Translations under genes and position numbers: made by a program
NCBI GenBank assembly: GCA_963817515.1
Contig: CAWFPJ010000039.1
Location: 310,001-374,000 of the forward strand
Direction: 5' to 3'
Source of the DNA: DATMNI01 sp963817515
GTDB taxonomy: Bacteria; Acidobacteriota; Terriglobia; Bryobacterales; Bryobacteraceae
Length of the DNA stretch: 64,000 bases
Shown: positions 1-7,292 of the stretch, piece by piece
How the letters are laid out: every line of letters starts with the position of its first letter
Numbering within the stretch: position 1 is the stretch's first letter
The notes under the pieces: model-generated
Told to the model about the DNA's origin: nothing
What the model saw: the letters and a program-made list of their open reading frames with translations, nothing else
Databases searched by the model: none

Positions 1-639
1 GTCTTCCACCGGCATGCGCCAAAAAAAAGTGGGCGCCAGCCCCTGCACGCCCGTAAAATCGCCCAGGAACCAGCGCGACAGGTCGATCAGGTGCGCGCCC
101 TGGTCAATCAGTTCGCCGCCGCCGGAACGCTTCGGCACCGCGCGCCACTCTTTCTCGTAGCCCGGCCGCCCGCCGTGGCCGTACCGGCCGCGGATGAACA
201 TCATCTCGCCCAAGGCGCCCGATTCGAAAATCTCCCTGGCTTTGCGAAATGCCCGATGGTAGCGATGGTTAAATCCCACGCGGACCAGCGCCCCGCTTCT
301 GCGGGCGGCCTCGGCCACTGGGTCTAACTCAGCCGCGCGCCGCGCCCCCGGCTTTTCCACCAGCACGTGCTTGCCCGCCGCCGCCGCCGCTGCCGCCACC
401 GGAGCCAGCATATCGTGCGTGGTGGCAACCATCACGAAGTCCACATCGTCGCGCTCAACCGCGGCCTGCCAATCCGTGGTGGGCCAGACGCCCGGGAACT
501 TCGCCGCCAGTTTCTCGGCGCGGTCTTCCTGCACATCGCAGCACACCGTGATGGCGCCATCGCGCAGCGCCGCGGCGCGTTTGTGCCCTATCAGCCCGCA
601 ACCAATGAGGGCGCCGCGCAAAGAAGGTTCCAGGGTCAA
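1..639 (-). CDS. Gfo/Idh/MocA family oxidoreductase (N-terminal part; runs off the window)
   Basis: Predicted NAD(P)-dependent sugar/inositol-type dehydrogenase. The frame is open from base 639 to base 1 and continues outside the window; about 213 codons are visible. Near the N-terminus is a Rossmann dinucleotide motif reading IGCGLIG, followed by the family's EKP motif (position about 90) and the substrate-domain stretch GGGELIDQGAHLIDLSRW, typical of the family. An in-frame TAG lies just upstream, so the only starts are TTG at 639 or a second TTG six codons later; no ATG is available. It lies 21 bases downstream of the ThyX-like gene on the same strand and may be co-transcribed with it. The substrate cannot be told from sequence. 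Confidence 0.87.
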   Translation of the reverse strand, partial: MTLEPSLRGALIGCGLIGHKRAAALRDGAITVCCDVQEDRAEKLAAKFPGVWPTTDWQAAVERDDVDFVMVATTHDMLAPVAAAAAAAGKHVLVEKPGARRAAELDPVAEAARRSGALVRVGFNHRYHRAFRKAREIFESGALGEMMFIRGRYGHGGRPGYEKEWRAVPKRSGGGELIDQGAHLIDLSRWFLGDFTGVQGLAPTFFWRMPVED

Positions 640-660
640 GGGATATTGTAGCTAACGTGC

Positions 661-2091
661 CTACCGCGTCAGCGGATCCTCCACCCAGGGCGGCGTCGCC
701 TGAATCAAGCGGCCCAGTTCCGGCTCCACCTGCTCCATCTTGCACTTCATCTCCCAGGCAATCTCGCGATAACTGAAATGCCCCTTCACACCGCTGCGCA
801 GCCGCGAAATGTATTCGGCCTCGGCGAAGTCCATCTTGAACAGGAACCGCGACCGCGCGCCGAATGGCAACAGGTACTCCGCCCCGGGCGCCGGCAGCCG
901 GTGCATGGTTTCGAATGCCGCCCGCATGGCCGCATCATAGATCTCGCCCGCGCCCGATTCCGTGACCAGCTTGGGCGTGTCGAAGCCCAATTTGCCGGAA
1001 TAAGCCTGGCGGAACTTCTGGCAGCGCCGATGGCGATGCAGGTCGCGGTACGCGCCTATGTCCATGATGAAATCGTAGGCGTAAAGTCCGCCGCGGAACC
1101 CGCCCAGGATTTCGTCGCGCCGCGTGCGCGATCCCATCGCCACGTCGATCACCTCGGCCCGCTGCCGCTCGCTCCACCCGCAGGCCAGTTCGTACAACTC
1201 CCGGAAAGGCCGGTCCGTTACGGAGTAAAGTAAGGTTGCGACAATGTCCGCGGGCACGCTGGTGGGCCGCAACAGGTCCACCCGGTCCGGAGCCGTATCA
1301 GCCGCCGCCGGCAGGTTCTGCTCCGCCCACCGCTTTAGATCCTGCCTGGATTGCGCCGCGTGCTGATCGGGTTCGGCATGGCGCGCCAGTGTGGGGGCCA
1401 GCGGCTCGGCAGGGGCATTAAGGTCCCATCGGCAGTCCGGCTCCGCGGCGCAGGCCTGCGCGATCTCCTCGCCCAGGCTGCGCAATTCCGCATACTCGGA
1501 TGCCTTCAGGCGGCGGATCTGTTTCTCCATGGTTCGGATGCTGGTCACCTGTCCGACGTTGGTCGGCACGCCCCAGAACAGCAGATACCGCGCCACATCG
1601 AAAGCCCGCGCCGTCAGGTTCCGCCGGTAGGCCTCGGGCTTCATGTCGGCCGGCTGCGGCAGGCGGTTCAACAGGCACGACAAAGCCAACTCCTTCACCT
1701 CGACGTAAGCCGTCAGCAGCGCCTCTCCGGCCTCCTGGTACGCCGCGGCGTCACTCTCCGCAAGTTCGGGCGGCGTCACAAATCCGGAGCTGCCGAAATC
1801 CTGGTAGCGTGACGATTTCGCCTGTCCGTCCCAAAGCGGCTCCTCTTCAATCTCGGTGGCGGCCAACTCCGAGATGCCCTCGAAGCACATCACCGTATGG
1901 CCCAGGTCGGCGATGGACGCGTGTCCGTACTGAAAGTAAAAGCTCTCCAGGAATTTTTGAGAATCGTGGGTGCGCACCCATTCGATCGAATCGCGAATGG
2001 AATCGGGCGACCGGCTATAGCGCGCCAGCGCGTAGGCGCTCTTTTCCGGCGGCATGGGCGCCACGGTAATCACACGTCTGTTGTGTGTCAA
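661..2091 (-). CDS. thyX: ThyX-like (FAD-dependent thymidylate synthase family) protein, double-length
   Basis: 476 residues, about twice the usual ThyX length, and readable as two ThyX-like halves. The N-terminal half has the S-x-R-Y part of the signature (AKSSRYQDF, about residue 95) but no RHR before it. The C-terminal half has RHR (HRHRRCQKFRQ, about residue 355) but no S-x-R-Y after it. Classical ThyX carries both in one motif (RHR-x7-S-x-R-Y), converting dUMP to dTMP with FAD, NADPH and methylene-tetrahydrofolate. Divergent dUTPase 19 bases away supports a role in thymidylate supply. Family membership is fairly secure; catalytic activity is less so because the motif is split. A later in-frame start at the APMPPEK stretch is possible. 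Confidence 0.82.
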   Translation of the reverse strand: MTHNRRVITVAPMPPEKSAYALARYSRSPDSIRDSIEWVRTHDSQKFLESFYFQYGHASIADLGHTVMCFEGISELAATEIEEEPLWDGQAKSSRYQDFGSSGFVTPPELAESDAAAYQEAGEALLTAYVEVKELALSCLLNRLPQPADMKPEAYRRNLTARAFDVARYLLFWGVPTNVGQVTSIRTMEKQIRRLKASEYAELRSLGEEIAQACAAEPDCRWDLNAPAEPLAPTLARHAEPDQHAAQSRQDLKRWAEQNLPAAADTAPDRVDLLRPTSVPADIVATLLYSVTDRPFRELYELACGWSERQRAEVIDVAMGSRTRRDEILGGFRGGLYAYDFIMDIGAYRDLHRHRRCQKFRQAYSGKLGFDTPKLVTESGAGEIYDAAMRAAFETMHRLPAPGAEYLLPFGARSRFLFKMDFAEAEYISRLRSGVKGHFSYREIAWEMKCKMEQVEPELGRLIQATPPWVEDPLTR

Positions 2092-2110
2092 GAGGTTATG
2101 ATAGCGGGGA

Positions 2111-2542
2111 ATGCAGATCCGTATCCAGCGAACTCACCCCGCCGCCATCCTACCCGCCTATGCCCATGGACCACTGGAAGATTCCGGCATGGACCTGCAC
2201 GCAGTGGAGGACGTGACGCTCCTCCCCGGTGAGCCACGCCTGGTGCCGACCGGCCTCACCATCGCGGTTCCGCCCGGGTACGAAGCCCAGGTGCGGCCCC
2301 GCAGCGGGCTCGCGCTGAAACACGCCATCACGCTCCCCAACGCGCCCGGCACCATCGACCCCGGCTATCGCGGCGAAATCCGCGTCATCCTCCTGAACCT
2401 GGGCCGCGAACCCTACACCGTGCGCGCAGGCGACCGCATCGCGCAAATGGTGGTGGCGCGATACGAGGCGGTCGAATGGCTGGAAGGCGGTCTGGCCGAT
2501 TCCACCCGCGGCGCCGGAGGCTTCGGCTCGTCGGGCCGCTGA
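2111..2542 (+). CDS. dut: dUTP diphosphatase (dUTPase)
   Basis: Hydrolyses dUTP to dUMP and pyrophosphate, keeping uracil out of DNA and supplying dUMP for thymidylate synthesis. All five trimeric-dUTPase motifs are visible in order: motif 1 DSGMDL, motif 2 PRSGLA, motif 3 GTIDPGYRGEI (catalytic Asp and Tyr), motif 4 RIAQMVV, and the flexible C-terminal motif 5 RGAGGFGSSG. Length (143 residues) is normal for the family. It is divergent from the ThyX-like gene with only 19 bases between the two start codons, so the promoters must overlap the opposite coding region or the start choice of the partner is too long. A TATGAT-like -10 lies 8 bases before the ATG. Confidence 0.96.
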   Translation: MQIRIQRTHPAAILPAYAHGPLEDSGMDLHAVEDVTLLPGEPRLVPTGLTIAVPPGYEAQVRPRSGLALKHAITLPNAPGTIDPGYRGEIRVILLNLGREPYTVRAGDRIAQMVVARYEAVEWLEGGLADSTRGAGGFGSSGR

Positions 2543-2567
2543 AAACGATATATGCTAAGTTTGGAAA

Positions 2568-2897
2568 ATGAGTCTGGCCACGAAGCATTGTGTACCGTGC
2601 CGGGGAGGCGTTCCTCCTCTTCAGGGCGAAGAGCTGGAAAAGTTGAAGGCGCAGGTTTCCGGCTGGCAGGTCGTCGACGGGCACCATCTGATCAAGGCTT
2701 ACAAGTTTCCCGACTTCCTGACGGCCCTCAGTTTCGTGAATCAGGCGGGAGCCATCGCCGAAGCCGAAGGGCACCATCCCGACCTGTTCCTTTCATGGGG
2801 CAAGGTCGAAGTGAAAACCTGGACCCACAAAATTGACGGCCTCACGGAAAGCGATTTCATCCTGGCGGCCAAGATTGACCAGATACCTCACGCCTAA
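2568..2897 (+). CDS. phhB: 4a-hydroxytetrahydrobiopterin dehydratase (pterin-4a-carbinolamine dehydratase)
   Basis: Small cytosolic enzyme (109 residues) that dehydrates pterin-4a-carbinolamine, recycling the pterin cofactor of aromatic amino acid hydroxylases; in many bacteria without such a hydroxylase the partner is unclear. Seen directly: the N-terminal CVPCRGGVPPL segment common in bacterial members, the EGHHPDL pterin-site histidines near residue 72, then KVEVKTWTHKIDGLTESDF. It follows dut by 25 bases on the same strand and may be co-transcribed. No hydroxylase gene is present in the window. Confidence 0.93.
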   Translation: MSLATKHCVPCRGGVPPLQGEELEKLKAQVSGWQVVDGHHLIKAYKFPDFLTALSFVNQAGAIAEAEGHHPDLFLSWGKVEVKTWTHKIDGLTESDFILAAKIDQIPHA

Positions 2898-2941
2898 CCG
2901 CCCTGTTTGGGAGGCTTTGGGTGGCGCAGGCGGTTTCGCCT

Positions 2942-3018
2942 GGTAGCGCCGGCAATCTTGTTGCCGGTGGGTTTATTCGGATCCGGCATACACCGGCAAC
3001 AAGATTGCCGGCGCTACC
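2942..3018. repeat. Perfect 28-bp inverted repeat, REP-like family A (copy 1)
   Basis: Arms 2942-2969 and 2991-3018 are exact reverse complements separated by 21 bases. Each arm is itself a small hairpin (CCGGCAA paired with TTGCCGG). The core GTAGCGCCGGC...GCCGGTG recurs at 53783-53865 and 59849-59876. The element sits between the 3' ends of convergent genes, where it could act as a bidirectional terminator or mRNA-end stabiliser. Confidence 0.85.
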
Positions 3019-3098
3019 GAAAACCAAGTGACATTGGGAGGTTTCGCTTGCGATTGCATCTGCGAAGGCGGTTACCTTTTGGGTTCGTTCCGTCGCAG

Positions 3099-3761
3099 CT
3101 ATTGCGTTCCGCCCGACGCCCGCTTAAACGCGGTCTCAATCCGGACGACGTAGTTGACCGTCTCGCGATAAGGCGGCACACCGTTGTACCGGTCCACTGC
3201 TGCCGGTCCGGCATTGTATGCGGCCAGTGCATGGCGCAGCCCGCCGTCATACTTGCTCAGCAGATCGCGCAGGTAGCGCGCCCCCGCATCCACGTTCTGC
3301 GCTGGATCGTAAGGGTTTACGCCCAGGTCTGCAGCCGTCCCCGGCATCAGTTGCATCAGCCCGATCGCCCCCTTGGGCGAAACCGCCAGCGGGTGAAAGC
3401 CCGATTCGGCGGCCATCACACTGCGCACCAAATCGCGCGGCAAGCCGTACTTGTCCGCCGCCCGATCAGCCAGCTCTCCCGCTGAAAGAGCGGGCGATAC
3501 TACCACCTCGGCGGGCAGCGCAGGGGCTGCGGGGATTGCAATCGAGGGCGCTACGGGCGCCGCAACCTGTTCATCCTTCTCGTATTCGCGCACCACCGCC
3601 GCGTCCATTTCGACGAAGCCACTATCCTGGTAAAGCCTGACTTTTGCGCCCTCGGTCTCGTGCCGGTCCACGTGCAGCCGCGACCCGTTGGCAAGAACGG
3701 CATATTCGCCCGCGAACGCCGCGCCAGCGGTCAGGAGAAAGAACAGTGCGAGGTTGTGCAT
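3099..3761 (-). CDS. Lytic transglycosylase, SLT domain
   Basis: Exported murein lytic transglycosylase of the SLT/goose-lysozyme-like group, cleaving the MurNAc-GlcNAc bond. The start at 3761 is chosen because it gives an immediate signal peptide (MHNLALFFLLTAGAAFA); the open frame continues 23 codons upstream without a leader. Residues 20-95 form a small charged domain with a Pro/Ala-rich linker; residues 97-220 carry the SLT domain with catalytic Glu about 119 (AAESGFHP), then GAIGLMQLMPGTA and the AYNAGPAAVDRYNG motif. Its position next to flagellar genes could mean a role in opening peptidoglycan for the flagellum, but that is inference only. Confidence 0.9.
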   Translation of the reverse strand: MHNLALFFLLTAGAAFAGEYAVLANGSRLHVDRHETEGAKVRLYQDSGFVEMDAAVVREYEKDEQVAAPVAPSIAIPAAPALPAEVVVSPALSAGELADRAADKYGLPRDLVRSVMAAESGFHPLAVSPKGAIGLMQLMPGTAADLGVNPYDPAQNVDAGARYLRDLLSKYDGGLRHALAAYNAGPAAVDRYNGVPPYRETVNYVVRIETAFKRASGGTQ

Positions 3762-3883
3762 CCAGTCTCTACCTATTGTGACGCATTCCGCCACCCAAGT
3801 GTGGAGAAACTCGCCGCCAGATTTCTCCACTTCGGACTAAAGTTTTGCGCAGGAGTGCCGATTAACGGTCAGAACGAGGTGGT

Positions 3884-4375
3884 ATGCCAGTGTTAGAAAC
3901 GAAGCATTTCGGAAAGCTATCATACGAGGCGGACTCAGAACTGGAATTCCCTATGGGGCTTCCGGGGTTTGACGACCGTAAGCGGTTCGTTGCCGTACGC
4001 TTAGTGGAAAGCGACCCGTTGATTTACCTGCAGAGCATGGAAGACCCGGCGCTCTGCTTCATCACCATGCCGATTCTGGCCGCCGATCCGCAATACCGGC
4101 TGAAGGTGAGCGGCGAAGATCTGGGGCATCTGGGCTTGAACTCTGCGCGCCAGCCGCGTATTGGCGACGATGTCCTGTGCCTGACGGTGCTCTCGATTCG
4201 GGAGGACGGACCGACGGCGAACCTTCTGGCTCCGATTGTGGTAAATCTGCGCAATCGCAAGGCGGTTCAGGCCGTGGCCCCGGAGTCCGATTATTCGCAC
4301 CAATTTGCCCTCATGCCGCAAGAGATGACGCCGCCGCAAGAGATGATGCCGCAAGAGACGGCCATATGCTCATGA
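3884..4375 (+). CDS. fliW: Flagellar assembly factor FliW
   Basis: FliW is a cytosolic chaperone-like protein that binds newly made flagellin and, when free, binds and antagonises CsrA. Visible family features are the N-terminal beta strand with KLSYEADSELEFPMGLPGF, then FITMPILAADPQYRLKVS and the C-terminal LSIREDGPTANLLAPIVVNLRNRKAVQ. The body is normal length; the last 20 residues contain a short repeat of MPQE/PPQE units that looks lineage-specific. The stop overlaps the csrA start by 10 bases, implying translational coupling, and two flagellin genes follow directly. Confidence 0.95.
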   Translation: MPVLETKHFGKLSYEADSELEFPMGLPGFDDRKRFVAVRLVESDPLIYLQSMEDPALCFITMPILAADPQYRLKVSGEDLGHLGLNSARQPRIGDDVLCLTVLSIREDGPTANLLAPIVVNLRNRKAVQAVAPESDYSHQFALMPQEMTPPQEMMPQETAICS

Positions 4376-4617
4376 TGTCGCGCCGGGAGGGAGAAACCAT
4401 CCTCATAGGCGACGAGATTGAGATTGTAATTGCCCGCATCGGGCGCACGCGAGTGAAGGTGGGAATCCGTGCGCCCCGCCAGACCCCAGTAATCGCGCGC
4501 GAAGTGAAACTCGTGACAGACGAGAACCGCTCCGCGGCAGCCGTGCCGCCCGCTGCGAGGGCCCTCACCGACCTGATCGCGCGGCTACAGCCGGCACATG
4601 AGACCATTCCACGCTAA
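4366..4617 (+). CDS. csrA: Carbon storage regulator CsrA (translational regulator)
   Basis: RNA-binding dimer that recognises A(N)GGA motifs, often over ribosome binding sites. The ATG at 4366 gives the canonical N-terminus MLMMSRREGETILIGDEIEI, with the strand pattern IVIARIGRTRVKVGIRAP and a C-terminal RNA-contact segment PVIAREVKL. 83 residues; the tail after about residue 50 is Ala-rich and longer than in the 61-residue E. coli protein. It overlaps fliW and sits 85 bases before the first flagellin gene, whose leader has two AGGAT motifs, so flagellin mRNA is the likely local target. Confidence 0.96.
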   Translation: MLMMSRREGETILIGDEIEIVIARIGRTRVKVGIRAPRQTPVIAREVKLVTDENRSAAAVPPAARALTDLIARLQPAHETIPR

Positions 4618-4624
4618 GTAGGAT

Positions 4625-4638
4625 AGGCCTCCCGGCCT
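4625..4638 (+). terminator. Short GC hairpin after csrA
   Basis: AGGCC (4625-4629) pairs with GGCCT (4634-4638) around a TCCC loop, eight bases after the csrA stop. There is no T-run, so this is a weak terminator or processing site between fliW-csrA and the flagellin gene. Confidence 0.35.
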
Positions 4639-4667
4639 GTCGTATTAGAGCAAACAACCAATGACGC

Positions 4668-4696
4668 AGGATGCTAACAACAACAAACGAAAGGAT
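4668..4696 (+). promoter_or_regulatory. Possible CsrA binding sites in the first flagellin leader
   Basis: Two AGGAT motifs, 4668-4672 and 4692-4696, lie 24 bases apart. The second is inside the Shine-Dalgarno AAAGGA (4690-4695) seven bases before the ATG at 4703. Two GGA sites, one covering the ribosome binding site, is the arrangement known for CsrA control of flagellin (hag) in Bacillus subtilis. The second flagellin gene keeps the AGGAT on its Shine-Dalgarno (7282-7286) but not an obvious upstream one. Confidence 0.5.
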
Positions 4697-4702
4697 TTCT
4701 AG

Positions 4703-7093
4703 ATGTCTTTCTCTATTCAAACCAACGTTAACTCTCTCATCGCGCAGGAAAATTTGCGCGTCAACAACAACTTCCAAAGCCAAACTATCCAGCAGTTGAC
4801 CTCCGGATATCGCATCAACCAATCGGGCGACGACGCCGCCGGCCTGGCCATTGCCAACAAGTTCCGCAGCGACACAGCCGAACTGACGCAGGGCGTGCGC
4901 AACGCCAACGACGGTATTTCGCAGCTCCAGATCATGGATGGCGGAATGAACAACATCGGCAAGATGTTGGACCGCTTGAAAACGCTGGCTACGCAATCGG
5001 CTTCCGCCACCTTTACGGGCGACCGTACGGTGTTGAACAAGGAATACCAGACACTGGTAGGGGAAATCGACCGCCAGGCCCAGGGCATTGGTCTGTCCAC
5101 CGGTGGCCACTTCGCTCAGGATATGGGCGTCTACATTGGCGGCGGCACCACCGCTTCGGGTGCGTCCAATACGGCTAACGGCACGATTACGCTCGACTTA
5201 GCCAACTCCGTGGTAGATTCCAAGGCCCTTGGCCTGACATCGTCGCAGTTCACGGCTGCGGGCGCGATGGGCACCGACATCGGTTCCGGCGCCGCCACCA
5301 GCGTGGCCTCCATCATGGGCAACAGCAATAACGGTTCCGGCGTGTCTTTCAATTTCACGGGCCCGGCTTTCAACGGCGTGAACGTATCGGTGACCCTGAC
5401 GACTGCCTCTGACCCCAACTCGTTGGTCAGCAGCCTGAACAGCGCCATCGCCACCGCGGCCAATGCCGGCACTGTGGACGCCAACGCTTTCCGCGCAGCC
5501 AACATCCAGGCTTCGGTCGTAACCGATGCCACTGGCGCCCAGCGCCTGCAATTCACCTCCGCCACTGCGGCGTTCCAGGTGGATGCGGGCACCAAGGCAG
5601 CCAATGCGCTGATGGGCAACTTCAAGGTTTCCGCTACCACCACTCCCGAAGGCGCCGATGTGGCGTCCACGGTCACTGGCGCCGGTGTGGTGGATAACTC
5701 CGCCGTCGGCAGCGCAAAAACCATACTGCACGTCGTGAAGACCGATGGCACGGAAGCCGATTTGACCGTCGATTTGAGCGCGGCGACCACAGCCGCAGCC
5801 AAGTTGACCGCCGTTAGCGGCGCACTGACAACCGCGAACATCACCGACATCGCCGCCAGCCTGGACGGCTCCGGCAAGTTGGCATTCACTTCAACTTCAG
5901 GCAAGAGCTTCCAGGTAATGGCAGCCAATGACACCGGCAACGGTCTGGGCCTGGGCGCCTGGGTGGGAGATTCTTCCGGAGCCGGCGCTTTCCAGAAGGC
6001 CAGCTATTCGGGCGCCGCTATCACGGCGGGAACCACTTCCACGTATCAATTCTCGGTCAATGGCGGCCAGGCGATTTCGATCCAAGTCCGGTCCGACACG
6101 TCGGTGCACGCGGCGGCCGATTTGAATGCTGCCTTTGCCAGCAACGTGACGCTTAAAGCGGCCCACCTGACAGCTACAGAAAACACAGGTGCGGTGGATC
6201 TGTCCAGCACAGGCGCTACCGACAAGTTCCGCTTCAACCTGGTCAGCGGGAGCAGCTTGAATATGAGCGGCGCAGCGGACTCGACGGCTGCCGGTGCGGC
6301 ACTGGCCAGCAACTTCGGAATGAGCACGAACAACGTGACGACCGAGGCCATGAGCACATCGTCGACGGGGTTGGGTACCAACAATGACGTGATCAGCTTT
6401 GCGGGAATGCGGAACGTCAGCGACTCGCAACAGATCAGCATCAGCGCAGTGGACGCGCGGGGCACCCTGCAAGCGACCAGCATCACCCTCAGCGGCGACG
6501 CTGCCCAGACCGCCAACTACGGCGGGAACATCGATGTTGCCATCAAGAACATCAATGCACAGCTGCAGGGAACCGGCAACGCGTCCCTGATGAGCATCGC
6601 AGCAGTGAAAGAACTCAATGCCGCCGGCACGGCCGAGGGCATTCGGTTCGTCAGCTCGGATCCTTCGTTCAGCGTCAAGATCGGGACCGGGGTGGACAAC
6701 ACCACGGCCAATCCGGTGGGCTTGTACGACGGTACTGCCGGAGCCTCCTCCACGCAGAACATTACGGTCAATTCGTCCAGCAGCGGAACTATGGATATCA
6801 GCACTGCCGCCGGCGCGCAGCAGGCGGTAGTGGCGCTGGGTCTGGCGGTTGAGAAACTGGGATCGGCGCAGGCCGCTGTCGGTAAGGGACAGAACCAGTT
6901 GAACTACGCCATCAGTCTGGCAAACTCGCAGATCAGCAACTTCTCATCCGCGGAATCGCAAATCCGCGATGCCGATGTGGCGATGGAAGCGGCGAACCTC
7001 AGCAAAGCCCAGGTATTGCAGCAGGCTTCCATAGCTGCCATGGCCCAGGCCAATTCCGCTCCCCAGGCAGTGCTGGCACTCCTGAAGGGCTAA
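4703..7093 (+). CDS. fliC: Flagellin, first of two tandem copies, large D2/D3 insert
   Basis: Filament subunit, 796 residues, well above the common 270-500. The conserved D0/D1 N-terminus (about 1-150: SIQTNVNSLIAQENLRVNN, then LTSGYRINQSGDDAAGLAIANKFRSD in two parts) and C-terminus (about 690-796: QLNYAISLANSQISN, RDADVAMEAANLSKAQVLQQAS) flank some 540 residues of Ala/Ser/Thr/Gly-rich surface domain almost lacking Cys. The start is fixed by a good Shine-Dalgarno at 4690-4695. The second copy is nearly identical at both ends and across the distal insert but differs around residues 153-265. Probably under FliW/CsrA control. Confidence 0.96.
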   Translation: MSFSIQTNVNSLIAQENLRVNNNFQSQTIQQLTSGYRINQSGDDAAGLAIANKFRSDTAELTQGVRNANDGISQLQIMDGGMNNIGKMLDRLKTLATQSASATFTGDRTVLNKEYQTLVGEIDRQAQGIGLSTGGHFAQDMGVYIGGGTTASGASNTANGTITLDLANSVVDSKALGLTSSQFTAAGAMGTDIGSGAATSVASIMGNSNNGSGVSFNFTGPAFNGVNVSVTLTTASDPNSLVSSLNSAIATAANAGTVDANAFRAANIQASVVTDATGAQRLQFTSATAAFQVDAGTKAANALMGNFKVSATTTPEGADVASTVTGAGVVDNSAVGSAKTILHVVKTDGTEADLTVDLSAATTAAAKLTAVSGALTTANITDIAASLDGSGKLAFTSTSGKSFQVMAANDTGNGLGLGAWVGDSSGAGAFQKASYSGAAITAGTTSTYQFSVNGGQAISIQVRSDTSVHAAADLNAAFASNVTLKAAHLTATENTGAVDLSSTGATDKFRFNLVSGSSLNMSGAADSTAAGAALASNFGMSTNNVTTEAMSTSSTGLGTNNDVISFAGMRNVSDSQQISISAVDARGTLQATSITLSGDAAQTANYGGNIDVAIKNINAQLQGTGNASLMSIAAVKELNAAGTAEGIRFVSSDPSFSVKIGTGVDNTTANPVGLYDGTAGASSTQNITVNSSSSGTMDISTAAGAQQAVVALGLAVEKLGSAQAAVGKGQNQLNYAISLANSQISNFSSAESQIRDADVAMEAANLSKAQVLQQASIAAMAQANSAPQAVLALLKG

Positions 7094-7120
7094 CCTTAAA
7101 CCAACCACAAGCAGCTATTC

Positions 7121-7162
7121 AGCCGGCGGGACCGATTAGGGTTCCCGCCGGCTAATTTTTTT
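7121..7162 (+). terminator. Rho-independent terminator after first flagellin gene
   Basis: An 11-bp perfect stem, 7121-7131 with 7143-7153 (AGCCGGCGGGA / TCCCGCCGGCT), is followed by AA and a run of seven T. It lies 28 bases after the flagellin stop, so each flagellin gene probably has its own transcript. Confidence 0.85.
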
Positions 7163-7292
7163 GTTCACTGAACGCCCGCTGAAAACCAAACTCTCCCTGT
7201 TTTTTTCTCTGCGCTTCAAGTTCCTGCAGACCGAGTCGATGAGATTATCAACCGGCAAGATGCCGGCACAAAAAAACCGAAAGGATTTCACA

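Noticed and set aside
5131..5940. 269-codon minus-strand ORF, mirrored at 7721-8530
   Set aside because: Present in both flagellin copies only because the sense genes are duplicates; Ala/Val-rich shadow of flagellin codons.
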